Source of the DNA: Cristatella mucedo
Lineage: Eukaryota; Bryozoa; Phylactolaemata; Cristatellidae
Assembly (NCBI GenBank): GCA_009760855.2
Contig: WPIO01000001.1
Coordinates: forward strand, 8,616,501 to 8,680,500
Direction of reading: 5' to 3'
Length of the DNA stretch: 64,000 bases
Positions 13,501 through 24,972 of the stretch are shown one piece after another. Under the pieces are notes generated by a model. It did no database searches, was not told where the DNA came from, and saw nothing but the letters and a program-made list of their open reading frames with translations. Within the stretch, counting starts at the first letter, position 1. Every line of letters starts with the position of its first letter. Both the position numbers and the translations under genes were made by a program.

Positions 13501-16500
13501 ACAGTGATTACATTCAATTGGTTTTAATTGCAATGTGCATATACATTGATAAAGATTGCGCCAGCAACTATTCTTCTCTGATACTATGTGGGATTAGGGA
13601 TGATTAAAAAGATAGTGATAATTACAAAAATTACAGTATAAGGGGTTACAACGCAACTAAATATAACCCAAAAGCTTAATTAACATGTTCTAACCTGTCG
13701 TCCATTACCAAGATCATCTTGGCCATACAAAGATCCCCCCAAAAGCCTTTTTAACAGCAGTTCTCCTTTCACAGAGGTCGCCTAAGACCATCGGAACACA
13801 TTTTCACATTTCAAACAATAATTTTATGGTTGGGAGTACAACACGAGGAACTGTATTAAAAGGTCGCAGCATTAGGAAGGTTGAGAACCACCGATTTTTA
13901 AAATGAATGAATATATGAAGTTGGGCATAGTAGTCTCCCATAAGTCAAACCATATTTATGCAGCTTTATTAGTAGAGCAGTGGTTACATTTATGTCCTGC
14001 TCGAGTAATGCAACAATTCTCTAATAACACAAGATATGAGGCAGCATACTGTGTTCATTAGCAGACTGCATGCACAGGGCTTTTAAATTAACTGGGGGTG
14101 GGGGTGCTAGTTTTTAATATGGTACTGCCAGCACACTCAAGCATGGCCATTTTACTTTTGGTATTTAGCCGCATGCATTTTATTAGCATGACCAAAAGCA
14201 AGCAGCTGCTAATAGATTGCCTTAACACTTGAATTTCTGGGGCATAGTTTTGGGTAGGTCAGACGAGTACCCTAGCTGGTTAACATAGGTGTTGCAAACA
14301 GCTAGCTAGCCTTGCCAATCACCTTTGACCGACTGCAAGCGATGTGTCGGACGGTTGGCTAAATGACATTTTTTCAGTGTTCCTATGATTGGCTGCCGCT
14401 GTCAAGGTAGCAGCAGGGGTTTGGCCCAGAGGTAAAGGTATTCCCCATCGAGGTCAAGGTGAATTTATTTGATGGCCAATGTCCTGGGCTCGAGCCCAGT
14501 GGCATATGTGAAGCACCCGAATAGAGATTAAGTTCTCTTAGGACGCTATCCAAATTAAATCTATAGGTCAGCGACCTTAATGGCTGCCAATCCCTATGCC
14601 GGCTTCAGTAACCAGAGCCCTCAGAGAATAAAAGCATGAAGCTAAAAAAGCTCAATAAAAAGGCATGCAATCTTACTTCTTAGGCGCACCAGGGGTCTGA
14701 TCATCAGTTGCCACATCTTTAGAGCCTCCAACAGTCTTGTCGGCAGAGTCCGGCTTCGAAGGCAATTTGCTGACAGTTGACTGCATGACGGTATCCTGCT
14801 GATCAACTTCCAAATTTTGCAGTTGTTTGCCATCTTCTTTGGCCGAGACCAGGCTATCAGTTGCATTTGCCAAACCAGAGGCATTATGATGCACCTCGAC
14901 ACTAAGATTTGCCTCGACATTGCTATCGGGATTTGCCTTGCAAGGGGTAGCAGATAATATAGTCTCCAGATCGGCTTTAGATTCAACTGTAGCAGTCACT
15001 GTGCTGGATTCGTTTTCGACTGCAGACAGCGGCTTGGCTGCATTCGGCTGCAATTTAGTAACAGCTGAACCTTCATTTGAAGAGCCTGCGATGCTTGGCT
15101 TCTTCGATGAAGCAGCTGCAGTCAGACGAGCTTTATGTTTCTTGCCATTATAATGTAAGTCAGCCTGACCATTCGAGTTAAATGATACACCGCAAATATT
15201 ACAATAGACGAGAGGATCATTAACAACTGAGCCAGAAGATGAAGGCTTGTCGACGGCTGATTTGAGGTTCGTGCTATCCTTTGCCTTCGGCCTTGTAGCT
15301 AAGTCTGCTTTAGCAGGCTTCTGTATTTCGGCCGTACTTACAGAAAGACCAGCTGGTTCCTTGCTTTCGTGTTTCCCAGTTTTCTTGGGCACATCACCAG
15401 GTGTGTCACCAGGCTGCTTCACAGAATCTGTAGCACTCAGCAAGCGCAATCTTTTAGCGTGTGTCTTACCACCGTAGTGCTGTTGTGCCTGAGCCTCTGC
15501 ATTTAGATTCACTTTGCAGACTTCACAGTACAGTGGTACTTTAGACGGACCCTTAGCACCTGCGGCCTACAATCCAGAGAACCAAAGATATAGCTAATAG
15601 AAAGCAACCATGACTGAGGTAAAGATACTACTGCTACCACTGTCTGCATTGCACAGCTCAAGGTTCTAATTCATTATTAAAACCAAAACCGAAACGATAG
15701 TATACCTTCACAAAAGCTTTGCGGCCATGCTTGCCATTTGAAGGTGTGCCTGTCAATAAAATGAGATAGGTAGTGATCAGCTACACATGTTTATGCCATT
15801 ACAATTGGTTAATATGACACAATGAGAAAGTGTCAATCAATGTTACCTTTGGTGTAAGAAAGACCCGTTCCCGTTGGTCGCACGAAATCTTGGTTGTTTG
15901 GTCGCATGCGGTTTGGAATTTCATGGGCTGGCTGTGGGTAGCGACCGGTAGTGGTTGGCTGTCCACGACTAAAATCACAGTTCTGCTCATCGAAGAGAGA
16001 AGGCACCAGAGTGCTCTTAGCTGAGTCATTTTTGTAGTCAATCAGTGATTTAGTCCCAGGTAGTTGTCTTCGGTTTGGGGCAAATTCCTGTTTATCTTCA
16101 TATCCATAGGAGTAATCAGCATTTCCAGTATGTAGACCGGCATGTTCACTAAAGTCTCGTACTAGAAGGTCAGGACGGTCAATAGCACCAAGGAATGAAT
16201 CGTCTTGCTCCCATGACTGCACCGACTGGTGATTGTAATCCATTCGACTATACGGGCTACAACCCAGCAAAGAGCCTCTAGAGCCAAGGGAGTCAAAGTC
16301 ATTTGGTCCATTTAAACCAGAGCTACGCCCAGGTAAATTATAGTTATCTCCATCAGTGTAGCCAACTTCAGGTCCGTCATAACGATCGTTAGAGTAGTAC
16401 ATGGAACCCGAATTATCATTGCTGCATGCATATCCTTCTCCACCAACATAGGAATTGTAGCCCTTGTTAAGTAGTCCAGATACACCCGGATCATGCAAGT

Positions 16501-19500
16501 GCCTTCCACAGTTATCACTCGGGTTGTGTGGCCTGGCAAAAGAGGCCGAGTCAGGGTTATCTAGGCAGGTCGGGGGAAACAAATCTTGTCGTCCAAGTGT
16601 TGACAAATTAAGCAGTGGAGGCGGATGAAGCAAACTTGGTAGGGGTTCGTGCAAACTGGTGTCTGGATTATAAGTGGTCAATCGTGTGTCGCCAGACGGT
16701 GTGTCAGTATACTGCTGCCTGGCAGAAGACCAAACATCACGGTTGGTGTGTGGCATTCCGTGAGTGACCTCATATGGATACCGGACCAAGTTGTCGTCAG
16801 GCTGAGATGAGTAGGAAGAATTTCTGGGAAAGCCGTGCATTGCCGATCCTTCACTAGTTTGTGAATCGAAACTTGGTGCAATACGAGCACGAGGTGGTTC
16901 ACGGGGTGGTACAAGTGAACTTTTACCCAGTGTGAACTGATGCCCGGAGGTTTCTGCAAAGAAACACACCACAACAGAGTGCAACAAGATCTTTTATGAG
17001 ATAAGATATACTATAAGAAGGCAACTCATAAGAAATGGACACCCACAATAATAATAATATTAATAATAATTCAGTTGATAAAGCGTCCTCAGAGAACTTA
17101 ATCTCTCTCTAGGCGCTTTACATTTGCTGTAAAGTGAAATGCAATTGAATGGTAAGTAAAATCGTGCTTGCTCTGGTCTAAATTATACTTCTATCAATTA
17201 GTGCTAAGCTGTAGCTCACAGCAGCATGATTCGCATCTACAAAAAAAAGCTGAAGCTAAATTCAGTGATTGTCACCTAATGTTATAATGGCTCTTCAGCT
17301 GCTATGCACTATAATCTTACATGCCAAGCAACAGGGTGCCAGTCTCCTACATACGTGCTTCAAACTCAGAGAAGTGGCTAATCCAGGCAAACCTTACTAG
17401 ACAATAACCAACATGCATTACAACATTCCCAAACAAGTCTAGGGTACCATCAAAAAGCCATCCCAAAGAATGCCAATACTATAGCAACATTACAAGATAC
17501 TATTACCAAGACCAGAAACTATCGTAAGTGGAAAGCTAAGACTTAAGCTGAGGGTTTAAATCTCGACTACCAGATGGTTGTCTACTGCAATTATATGAAG
17601 TAACTACATCACTTACCAGGAAACACTCAAAATTGCATGTACTCCCTGAATGACTGCACTAAAAAGCAATCATTAAATAACAAATAGCACTTCGTCGTTA
17701 ATGACACGATTGCTTTAGGAGTGGTTGTCAGAATCAATGTTCCGTTATAAACATTTATACTGCAAGCCTAGTGTGCTTAGCCAAATGCCAAGCTCACATT
17801 TCAAAAAGGGTAAGCCACTAATAATAAAACAGTCAAAATATACACAAATAATACATTTAAGAAATGGTAGCAAACTAGAAAACCTGCTGCATGAAGTATC
17901 TTGTGTTAATCATAATAATAATACACTCGATAAAGCGCCATCAGAGAACTCAATCTCTCTCCAGTGCATTACATTTGCAGCTAAGGGAAATGCAATTGAA
18001 TGGTAACTAATATCATGCTTGAAAAACAAACAAAATGAACAACATGGTTAGGGGTGACATGCACAGGGTCAGCATGCAAATGTGGTTAGTGGCAGCATGC
18101 AGTGTCAGAACGCATAAGCACGTCAAGGACGAATCACCGGGACCCACTATATGCTGTCCTAAATAGGTGGAGTTTAAGTTCTTTTTAAATGTCGTGAAGT
18201 CAGGGGATGTTCTGATGCAAGTCGGGAGTGAGTTCCAGGCTTTGGGAGCATACGAACTAAATGCACGGTCTCCAAAGGATTTGAGGTTTGTACGAGGTAC
18301 TTGAAGACTGTTGGATTCCGAAAAGCGGTGGTACGATGCATGGCCTGATGGGGGAGTAGATCTGAGAGATAGCCTGGAGCCAAATAATGAAGGGACCTAA
18401 AAGTGAGCTACAAAAACCTTGAAGTCAATCCGTTGCTTGACTGGTAGCCAGTGCAGGTCGGCGAGAAGTGGAGCAATGTGGCAACTGCGACGCTCACGAC
18501 AGACAAGCCTAGATGCGGAGTTTTGCAACAGCTGCAATCGCCTGATCGCACATGCCGGTAGGCCAGTAAGCAGTGAGTTGCAGAAGTCGAGACAGGATGT
18601 CACGAATGCATGGACCAACTTGGACGTGGTAACCTTATCTAATCAAGCCCGAATTTTAGCAATGTCATGAAGCAGAAAATAGGCCGATTTGACTGTGGAG
18701 CTGATATGGTCGTCTAACGAGAGGTCGCTTTGGAACACGACACTTCCATTTATTTCGAGCTGATTCAACAGGAGATATGCTGGCAGAGCCAACTTTGAGT
18801 CAGCCTTTCCAATCTCTGAATCACAATGGGTTTGCCCATAACTAGTAAGTTAATTTTATCATCACTTAGTTTTAGAAAATTTGCTGCCATTCATGTCCAG
18901 ATGCCATCAATACATGCAGCAAGTGAGTTAAGAGAATTTGAGGTGCTCGAAGGCTGGGAGGGATCAAAGCAAAGGTACAACTGAGTGTCATCCGCATCGA
19001 AGTGAAAGCCTAGATTGTGCTTGGCAATCACATCAGCAAGAGGGTGAGTATAAACCATGAAAAGAACCGGACCATGCACGGAGCCCTGAGGTACCCCATA
19101 TTTCAGACACTCCTCAGAGGTTCTTTGTCCATTCACATCAATACTCTGGAGTATCCCACTGAGATAGGACCTGAACCACTGCAGAGCAGTGCCAGTGATG
19201 CCCAGGCGAGATGAGAGGCGCTCTAGAAGAACTTGGTGATCGATAGTATCAAAAGCTGCCGAAAGATCGAGCAAAACAAGCAGAGACACTCTACCCATGT
19301 CTGCATTCCTAAGTAGGTCGTTGTATACCCTAAGCAATGCTGACTCTGTGGAGTGATTAGCTCTAAAGCCAGACTGGAACTTACTAGCAAGGTGTGAAGT
19401 TTCGATATTAGTTTAGCTGGTTTGCCACGACTCGTTCCAGTGTCTTTGATAGGAATGGGAGAAGCGAGACTTAGTAGTTGCTTCAGTTCTCTTGGTCATA

Positions 19501-20335
19501 TGTCGATTTCTTGAGAAGTGGCCTGACTACAGCTCCTTTGAAAGGTGCTGGGACATGACCTGAGGCTAATGACATATGAATGAGGTTAGTTATATGTTAT
19601 GACCGCATGTGTCCTAAGTGCAATTGAGCAGACTGACCTGATATTTTTAATTGCAAAAACTAAGCTATGCCGGACATACAACTAGAAAACAAATCATAAT
19701 TCCGTTGAAGCATTACACTAGTAAAACTTCATTATAAGTTCCTTTCTTCTGCTGCTATAAAGACTAGGGGGTTCACTCAGCTAGCCTTTTAACTTGCAAT
19801 AGTTATCCCCATAGTCATCAAACGAGGGTATGATACAATGTGTTTTACTACCAAAGTGAGAAATATTCTATGAAGTAGCCATTGTTTTCATCACGGGTCC
19901 TATCGATTGAATACATACAATCCGCATAGCAGCAAATCTGGCACTCGTAAGCATTAATATGCTTCCGAGTGCTGCTGCAGTACGAATTATCTCTAATCAC
20001 ACCGACATGCTTTGTTTACAGCATGTGCAGTCTAGAAATAGATTTGGTTCTCCTGGGATACTATGAGAATACTATTATCATTAAAAAGACAAAAAATAGT
20101 TATCGGAAAACCTTTCTAACCCAAAAGTTGGACGACCTATCTCAAGATTAGTTCACCTGGCATCCTCCCACTGACTTAAGCCGGTGTGCTAGATGTTCGA
20201 TTTCCAAACAAATGCCATTGGATGAGCACATTGTCTTCTAATTTTCTGGTGAACTTGTATGAGTGCCTACGTATGCACGATTCAATGCATGTTATTTGTC
20301 GGAGTTTTAACTGACCGTGGACAAGAGGGACTTCC

Positions 20336-20371
<36 letters not shown>

Positions 20372-21598
20372 GTACACTTGATAAGGCGCCCTTAGAGAAC
20401 TCAATCTCTTTCTAGGCACTTCACATTTGCTGCAAAGGAAACACGATCGAATGGTGAGTGGTATCATGCTTGATAAACAACATGAATAACATGGTTAGGG
20501 GTGATATGCACAGGGTCAGCATGCAAGTGTGGTTAGTGACAGCATGTTTCCTTTAGCATGCCATGCATTCTACCGTGCATTTCACTAAGCCGTCGGGTGT
20601 CGAATCACTTAAAATGCTATTCAAATGGCCTATTATTAACACTATATATCGAATATCAAGTTACATGAATATCACGGGCAACCCAAGGCACCCAGTCGAA
20701 CATACTAAGGTAACTGATAACTAGGAAAGTTATCAGCACCAGATTTGGGCACTAGACACACAGCAGCCGTTGGGCACTCATTTGCACATCATTCCCGAAT
20801 AATAATAATAATAATAATATTGCACTTGATAAAGCGCCCTCAGAGAACTTAATCTCTTTCTAGGCGCTTTACATTTGCTGCAAAGTGATATGCAATAGAA
20901 TAGTAAGTAAAATCATGCTTGAAAAACAAACACGAATCATAAGAAAATACTGCACGGCAGAAGAGCAGAACATAACTATGGATTAAAGGCATGCAGGTTT
21001 GATAAATGTACATCCTGCAGATGCCATTACAGAAATTCAGCAAGTTGTGGCTGTATTCTGATGTAATTTCAACAAACTAGAACAAATCAAACGATGCATC
21101 GTCTCAATTTTAGCAACAGCTAAGGCTGAAAATACCAGGTCCAAAGTTGTGCCAGGGAAGGACGGAGAGAAATTCGCTAAGATTATTTTGAACCGCCACC
21201 ATGAGAAATTTCCAATAAGAGGCTTCCTGAAAATGATGCTATGATATGCTACGAGAATCAGTAACCCTTCAATACAATAACACTATACATTGTTGGTATA
21301 TATGAAGCCCAACCAGTTGGTTGCAATCGTATGTCTCTAAAGAACGTTGCTAAGAAACAAGTGCCGCATAATAAATCAATCGAGAGGTTGTAAACTGAAT
21401 GTTTGATTGTGTGTATGACTACAATAAGCACAAAGGGCCCAACCTCATGCCGTCAAAAGTCTAGGACTAACGCAAAGCAATTTAATTGACACGTAAAAAC
21501 ACAAACATGACCCCACCAAGCATACAGCAGTAACCTAACGTACATATAAGCTAATATAAGCTACCATAATTAACTACATGGACAAACAGTATGCATAT

Positions 21599-21636
<38 letters not shown>

Positions 21637-23047
21637 CCGTGTGCGTGGGTGTGTGGCCACACCTCAAATCGTTGCATTAGTAGTCAAGTAACCCATTTGC
21701 ACAACACTATTGTTAACACACTCATGTCTCACTATCTTAACAAGAGAACCGAATCTCGCTCTTGGCACTTTACAGACGCTGCACAGAAAGTATTATCAAA
21801 TATTTGGTGTAACATCTGCAAGAAGCAGGCATAGTGTAAGCAGGTACATGCACACGAAGGACGAATCCCAAAGCACGATTTGGACAATTAAATATTCAAC
21901 AAGCAGCACTGAATGAAAAGAACTGTAGCTCCCACTCAGTCTTCCATAGCACTTACTCAAAGGTAGCCACCGAGTACGATGACTTATCATCCTTGGGATC
22001 AACTGCATGAAAAGCATGGCATGCATGCAATCTACAGAGGGATGAGTCAACAATTTCAGATTTTAAGTGCCGTATGCACACAGCATAATGTACTAATGTG
22101 AGCAGGCAGCAGAAACCATTCTCGATTATTCGAGAAATCAATTTGAAAGTGTTTAACACATGAACACAATCTAGGATGAAGATCACAGTTTCAGGTAAAA
22201 AGGAAAAGGAATAAGACAAAGCCAGCTAGGGGGCAGGCAGCTGGTGCTGCTTGCAGTACAGACTTGGTGCAATCAAGGGGTTTACATAAAGTACGCAAAT
22301 GAACGTGCATTACTACCGTTGATTTTATTTGAAATGGTATTTGGGGGCCAACACACAGCCCAAGCTCAAGGAAATAAAATACTACTAACCCCTGGGTCGT
22401 TTTCGAAACGCTAGATCACACGTATTTACACCTTAATGGGGAGTACGGCTCCCAAAAACTTTCCGGTTGCAAATCCACAAAAAGTTACTATGAGGGGTCT
22501 TCAAAATTAGTTTATACTAACAACTTAGCGACACGCGATATCGACATGTTATAGGCTGCAATCGGTTCGGCAATTGCAATTTAGACAATGAACTCGGGCT
22601 CAGACAACGCCATACCAACTTGCAAGCTTGCTTCAATAGGCTGCATTATTTCTAGTTTACGGATTTTATTAAACCTGAGGTGTGTCCTGGTTGATAAGTT
22701 CAGCAACCGCAGACGGATGCTCATGAAGCGACCAATGGGGGTCGCTATAACGGAAGTTTTGCCTTTCCGATTTAAGATACCGCTGAAGTTTATAGTATCA
22801 TGGCAGAACTTATATTACAAATTACAGCTGTTTCATATATATGGAGTAAGACGAACTCCTAAGACCTACGCAGCAGCTCGGCGAGCAGCATGATTAAATA
22901 ATGAAACGAAACCATCCGCGGTAGCCGCTGAACGCAGGACAAAAGTATCGCGATGAAAAGATAATTTAAAAAAGCATTCTAATACTTCAGCTATTGAGTT
23001 TAAACAGCTTATAGCTACTTACCCAGTGAACCTAAACCATAAGGCAT
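9711..23047 (-). CDS. U1-type (matrin-like) C2H2 zinc-finger protein, multi-exon, ZNF385/ZNF346-like
   Basis: Seen: eight exons join in phase at 23047-23023, 22002-21957, (candidate 17377-17355), 16953-15847, 15749-15706, 15566-14677, 12665-12511 and 9958-9711, giving about 845 residues. An N-terminal half rich in Ser, Tyr, Asn and Gly, probably disordered, is followed by four fingers of the form C-x2-C-x12-H-x5-H. Two are in the 15.5-14.7 kb exon (cores [14 protein letters not shown] and [14 protein letters not shown]), one is in the 12.6 kb exon ([13 protein letters not shown]) and one in the last exon ([13 protein letters not shown]). Known: this spacing is the U1/matrin type of ZNF346 and ZNF385 proteins, which bind dsRNA or DNA, mostly in the nucleus. 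Inferred: family membership. The protein is longer than vertebrate ZNF385 (about 400-500 residues). The link between the second and fourth exons is not settled. An in-frame stop lies upstream of the ATG. Confidence 0.8.
10013..10260 (-). mobile_element. LINE-B 3'-end copy in the last zinc-finger intron
   Basis: Near-identical to 40113-40393 (TCTCCGTCAGTAACTCCACA, GGGTGTTACGCAGGAGAGTT), differing mainly by a short deletion near 10108. 5'-truncated. Confidence 0.85.
10505..10735 (-). mobile_element. SINE1 split by a LINE-A tail insertion
   Basis: Reversed SINE1 3' end (TTGATTTAACAGCCTCG) at 10506-10550, then LINE-A (AAT)n plus end sequence at 10551-10645, then the rest of the SINE (ACTGCTTGCAGTTGGCAATA, GGACTCGATCCCACGAC). 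In the last zinc-finger intron. Confidence 0.75.
12511..12665 (-). CDS. Zinc-finger gene, exon with finger 3
   Basis: A 155-bp exon (TTGTAG acceptor, AACG|GTAATG donor) reads [17 protein letters not shown]..., with the His pair in HLQGTKH followed by SSRVKGI. The tail after the second His is typical of ZNF385-type fingers. Phase agrees with both neighbours. Confidence 0.85.
14412..14560 (+). mobile_element. SINE2
   Basis: TTTGGCCCAGAGGTAAAGGT (box A-like), GGGCTCGAGCCCAGTGGCAT (box B), AGAGATTAAGTTCTCTTAGG at the 3' end. It is in the zinc-finger intron after the exon with fingers 1 and 2. Confidence 0.75.
14677..15566 (-). CDS. Zinc-finger gene, exon with fingers 1 and 2
   Basis: An 890-bp exon starting after TTGTAG with [17 protein letters not shown]. 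Finger 1 lies at its start. Finger 2 ([14 protein letters not shown]...HYNGKKH) lies about 90 residues later. The remainder is Ser/Thr/Ala/Lys-rich linker. Reading through the end gives an immediate TAA, but a good donor (AAGAA|GTAAGA) precedes it, and joining to the 12.66 kb exon restores Lys and continues the frame. Confidence 0.85.
15706..15749 (-). CDS. Zinc-finger gene, 44-bp exon
   Basis: Acceptor TTATTGACAG and donor GAAG|GTATAC enclose [14 protein letters not shown], in phase with both neighbours (one base brought in, none left over). The basic GKHGRK stretch could belong to a nuclear localisation signal. Confidence 0.75.
15847..16953 (-). CDS. Zinc-finger gene, large exon coding the low-complexity N-terminal half
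   Basis: An 1107-bp exon with acceptor TTTCTTTGCAG and donor AAAG|GTAACA, coding about 369 residues. The sequence is rich in Ser, Tyr, Asn, Gly, Pro and Asp with no recognisable domain, like prion-like disordered regions of RNA-binding proteins. The reading frame is open throughout, which argues for real coding sequence. Confidence 0.8.
17046..17165 (-). mobile_element. LINE-A 3'-end fragment
   Basis: (AAT)n followed by the reversed LINE-A end (TTGATAAAGCG..CTCAGAGAACTT, TCTAGGCGCTTTACATTTGC), about 90 bases upstream of the large zinc-finger exon, in its intron. Confidence 0.75.
17355..17377 (-). CDS. Zinc-finger gene, candidate 23-bp linking microexon
   Basis: Between AG at 17379-17378 and GTATGT at 17354 lie 23 bases that read DHFSEFEA. 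They satisfy the phase needed between exon 2 (two bases left over) and the 16.95 kb exon (needs one base). The donor is only fair. A rival exon-like segment at 17653-17617 (37 bp, GTAAGT donor) does not solve the phase alone. Confidence 0.3.
17913..19600 (-). mobile_element. LINE-A copy, 5'-truncated, in a zinc-finger gene intron
   Basis: On the minus strand it holds the reverse transcriptase core ([51 protein letters not shown]), the C-terminal domain ([20 protein letters not shown]) and the 3' end with an (AAT)n-like tail near 17913. The 5' end stops at about 19600, typical of incomplete reverse transcription. Same orientation as the host gene. Confidence 0.85.
20335..20570 (-). mobile_element. 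LINE-A 3'-end fragment
   Basis: An (AAT)n tract (about 11 units) then the reversed LINE-A 3' end, continuing into the 3' UTR (GGGTGATATGCACAGGGTCAGCATG). In the same intron as the 17.9-19.6 kb copy and in the same orientation. Confidence 0.8.
20800..20945 (-). mobile_element. LINE-A 3'-end fragment
   Basis: A short (AAT)n then TGCACTTGATAAAGCGCCCT and the conserved end sequence. This is the third such copy within 3 kb, all pointing the same way. Confidence 0.75.
21603..21632 (+). repeat. (GT)n microsatellite
   Basis: About 15 perfect units in a zinc-finger intron, about 320 bases on the 3' side of exon 2. Confidence 0.9.
21719..21870 (-). repeat. LINE/SINE-type 3'-end repeat, reversed
   Basis: A second copy of the 6.6-6.8 kb repeat, sharing ATATTTGGTGTAACATCTGC and GTACATGCACACGAAGGACG. 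Located 90 bases from zinc-finger exon 2. Confidence 0.55.
21957..22002 (-). CDS. Zinc-finger gene, exon 2
   Basis: A 46-bp exon between a ...TTTTCATGCAG acceptor and a GA|GTAAGT donor. It reads [14 protein letters not shown] in phase with exon 1 and leaves two bases (GA). Direct joining to the 16.95 kb exon would hit a stop after about ten codons, so at least one exon must lie between them. Confidence 0.6.
23023..23047 (-). CDS. Zinc-finger gene, exon 1 (start codon)
   Basis: ATG at 23047 begins MPYGLGSL, then one G and a strong donor (G|GTAAGT). The spare G joins TT of the next exon to make Val. Reading back in frame, a TGA is met before any other ATG. This start sits next to a CpG-richer stretch and a YY1-like element, which fits a 5' end. 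Confidence 0.6.
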
Positions 23048-23099
23048 AGTTCCTAAACCAAAGCACTCGGACAACAACGCAGCGGCACCAGCTACAATC

Positions 23100-23113
23100 A
23101 AAAGATGGCGGCA
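23100..23113 (-). promoter_or_regulatory. YY1-like element at the zinc-finger gene 5' end
   Basis: The gene strand reads GCCGCCATCTTTTG about 55 bases before the start codon, close to the classic YY1 site GCCGCCATCTTG found near transcription starts of many animal genes. The surrounding 22.9-23.15 kb is richer in CpG than its neighbours. Promoter function is inferred. Confidence 0.4.
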
Positions 23114-23377
23114 CTCTGTAGCGGCGCGCTTTAAGCCTCAGACTGTAGTTCCAGTAAATCTGTAAAGTAGCCAAATATTTTAAATTTTAATATTTATATA
23201 ACATATGCACACAATTTTAGAATATCTTACGCTGGCTCTGAGCGCTATCGAGTATGGAAGCTAGTTGCCGTCTCGTCTCTACAACAGCGGAACCCTATTA
23301 TTAACATAGATATACAGACTCACATGAGCCAATGCGCTAGTACGTACCTGGGTACTTGCGTGGTAAGAGGCGGCGTA

Positions 23378-23642
23378 CTCGAGAGGAGGGGAGAGGAGAG
23401 GAAAGGAAAGGAGAAGAGAGGAGAAGAGAGGAGAGGAAAGGAGAGGAGAAGAGAAGACAGGAGAGGAGAGGAGAGTAGAAGAGAGGAGAGGAGAGGAGAG
23501 GAGTGAAGAGGAGAAGAGAGGAGAGGAGAGGGGAGGAGAGGAGAAGAGAAGAGAGGAGAGGAGAAGAGAGGAGAGGAGAGGGGAAGAGAGGAGAGGAGAG
23601 GAGAAGAGAGGAGAGGAGAGCAGAGGAGAGGAGAGAGTAAGA
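23378..23642 (+). repeat. Polypurine GAGAGGA-type minisatellite
   Basis: About 260 bases almost without pyrimidines, built of shuffled GAGAG, GGAGA and GAAGA units. It starts about 330 bases upstream of the zinc-finger start codon. Tracts like this can form triplex DNA and bind GAGA-type factors; both are inference here. Confidence 0.9.
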
Positions 23643-24154
23643 GAGCTTAAGACTTTCCGGAACCCTTTGGATACAGAATTTTTAAGACATTTACGTTAGC
23701 AATCCGCTCTGGGTGTTAGAGAACAGGAGGATCCAGCGCAACTATTCGTATCGTACCATCCGGTAATTTTAATATTCAAGAGGGTCTTTGCTTTTTACTT
23801 TGGCCTGGCACCGAAGTTTGGAAAGACGAATAATATCTTTGCAGTAAACTGCAATGTTTCCTTGATGGTGCTCACTACCCCGGATTCCGGCTCACGAACG
23901 ACCATTTATTTACCAAAGTTATTGGGACTCCTGCGACCGCTGCCAATCCATAGCAATTATTTTCTCTATTCTCTAGCATAGCTGAGTTAAAAAAAGTATT
24001 TAAAGTTCTCTGACATCCGGCTACTCCGTTAATTCAAATGAATTGGGCATACATAAAAAAGCAAATCTGCTTTCGGCAAGACAAGCTATGAGGAAAGAGC
24101 AAAACGCCACATCATGACACACTTCCCTTGAAATCCGGTCATGCACACTTGGTA

Positions 24155-24250
24155 ATAATAGTAATGGCAATAATAACAATGCAACATACCTATAGTGTCC
24201 TTGGAAGACTTGATCTCTTTTTGGGTACTTTGGAAATGCTGTAAAAGACG
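24155..24250 (-). mobile_element. Degenerate LINE-A 3'-end fragment
   Basis: An interrupted (AAT)n followed by a weak match to the reversed LINE-A end (GACTTGATCTCTTTTTGGGTACTTTGGAAATGCTG). Confidence 0.45.
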
Positions 24251-24814
24251 CTTAAGGTCAAATTTAAGCACATCTGTAAGAGATTCCTGGTTACGGGGTT
24301 GTTTGATTGCCGTCAGCATCACACCGGTGAACAGGAAGACGCGTGCTTATCTGACCAAGTTGCACCGACTAGTCAAGCCCAGATTTACAGACATCTTTCG
24401 TTTCCTTTTTACGAAATTGATACCCGAGCTTTCCAGCTTTTAAGTAGCTGATAATCAAGCTTTCCACAGCTTTCGAGTTTTCGCTTGTGTCAGCTAAGCT
24501 GCTTTTTGATTGATATCAAGAGCGCCCAGCAGCAGCAGATTTAGAAAGATGATAGCAGCCGATGGTAGCTCTTGCTTTACAGTAACTGACGGTTCAATTG
24601 TGCGGCCCACGGCCACAACTAACTGCCTAGTACAGCTTTGATAGCTGTTATATTGCTTTGCGAAACTCCCAGGCTATTGCCTGACACTTGCATCCCACTC
24701 GATCGTCAGCTATCAACTGATGCACGCGAGTAGCCCTGTACAACCTGTGCAACCCCTTACTAAATAAATGCCGCATCATCACCAAATCGCATCGCTAAAA
24801 TGCGAACGCTAATG

Positions 24815-24972
24815 CCGCAGTGTTTGGCCCAGTGGTTAGTGTGCTTGCTTCGACCCAGGTCAAGGTGAATACACATTAATGACTGGGGTCGTGGGCTCGA
24901 GCTCCGTGGCAAAAGTGAAGCCCCTGAGTAGAGATCAAGTTCTCTTAGGGCGCCATAACAATGAATTTTATT
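24815..24972 (+). mobile_element. SINE2, well preserved
   Basis: GTTTGGCCCAGTGGTTAGTG, GGGCTCGAGCTCCGTGGCAA, AGAGATCAAGTTCTCTTAGG, GCGCCATAACAATGAA, then a T-rich tail. The best copy for the family sequence. Confidence 0.8.
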
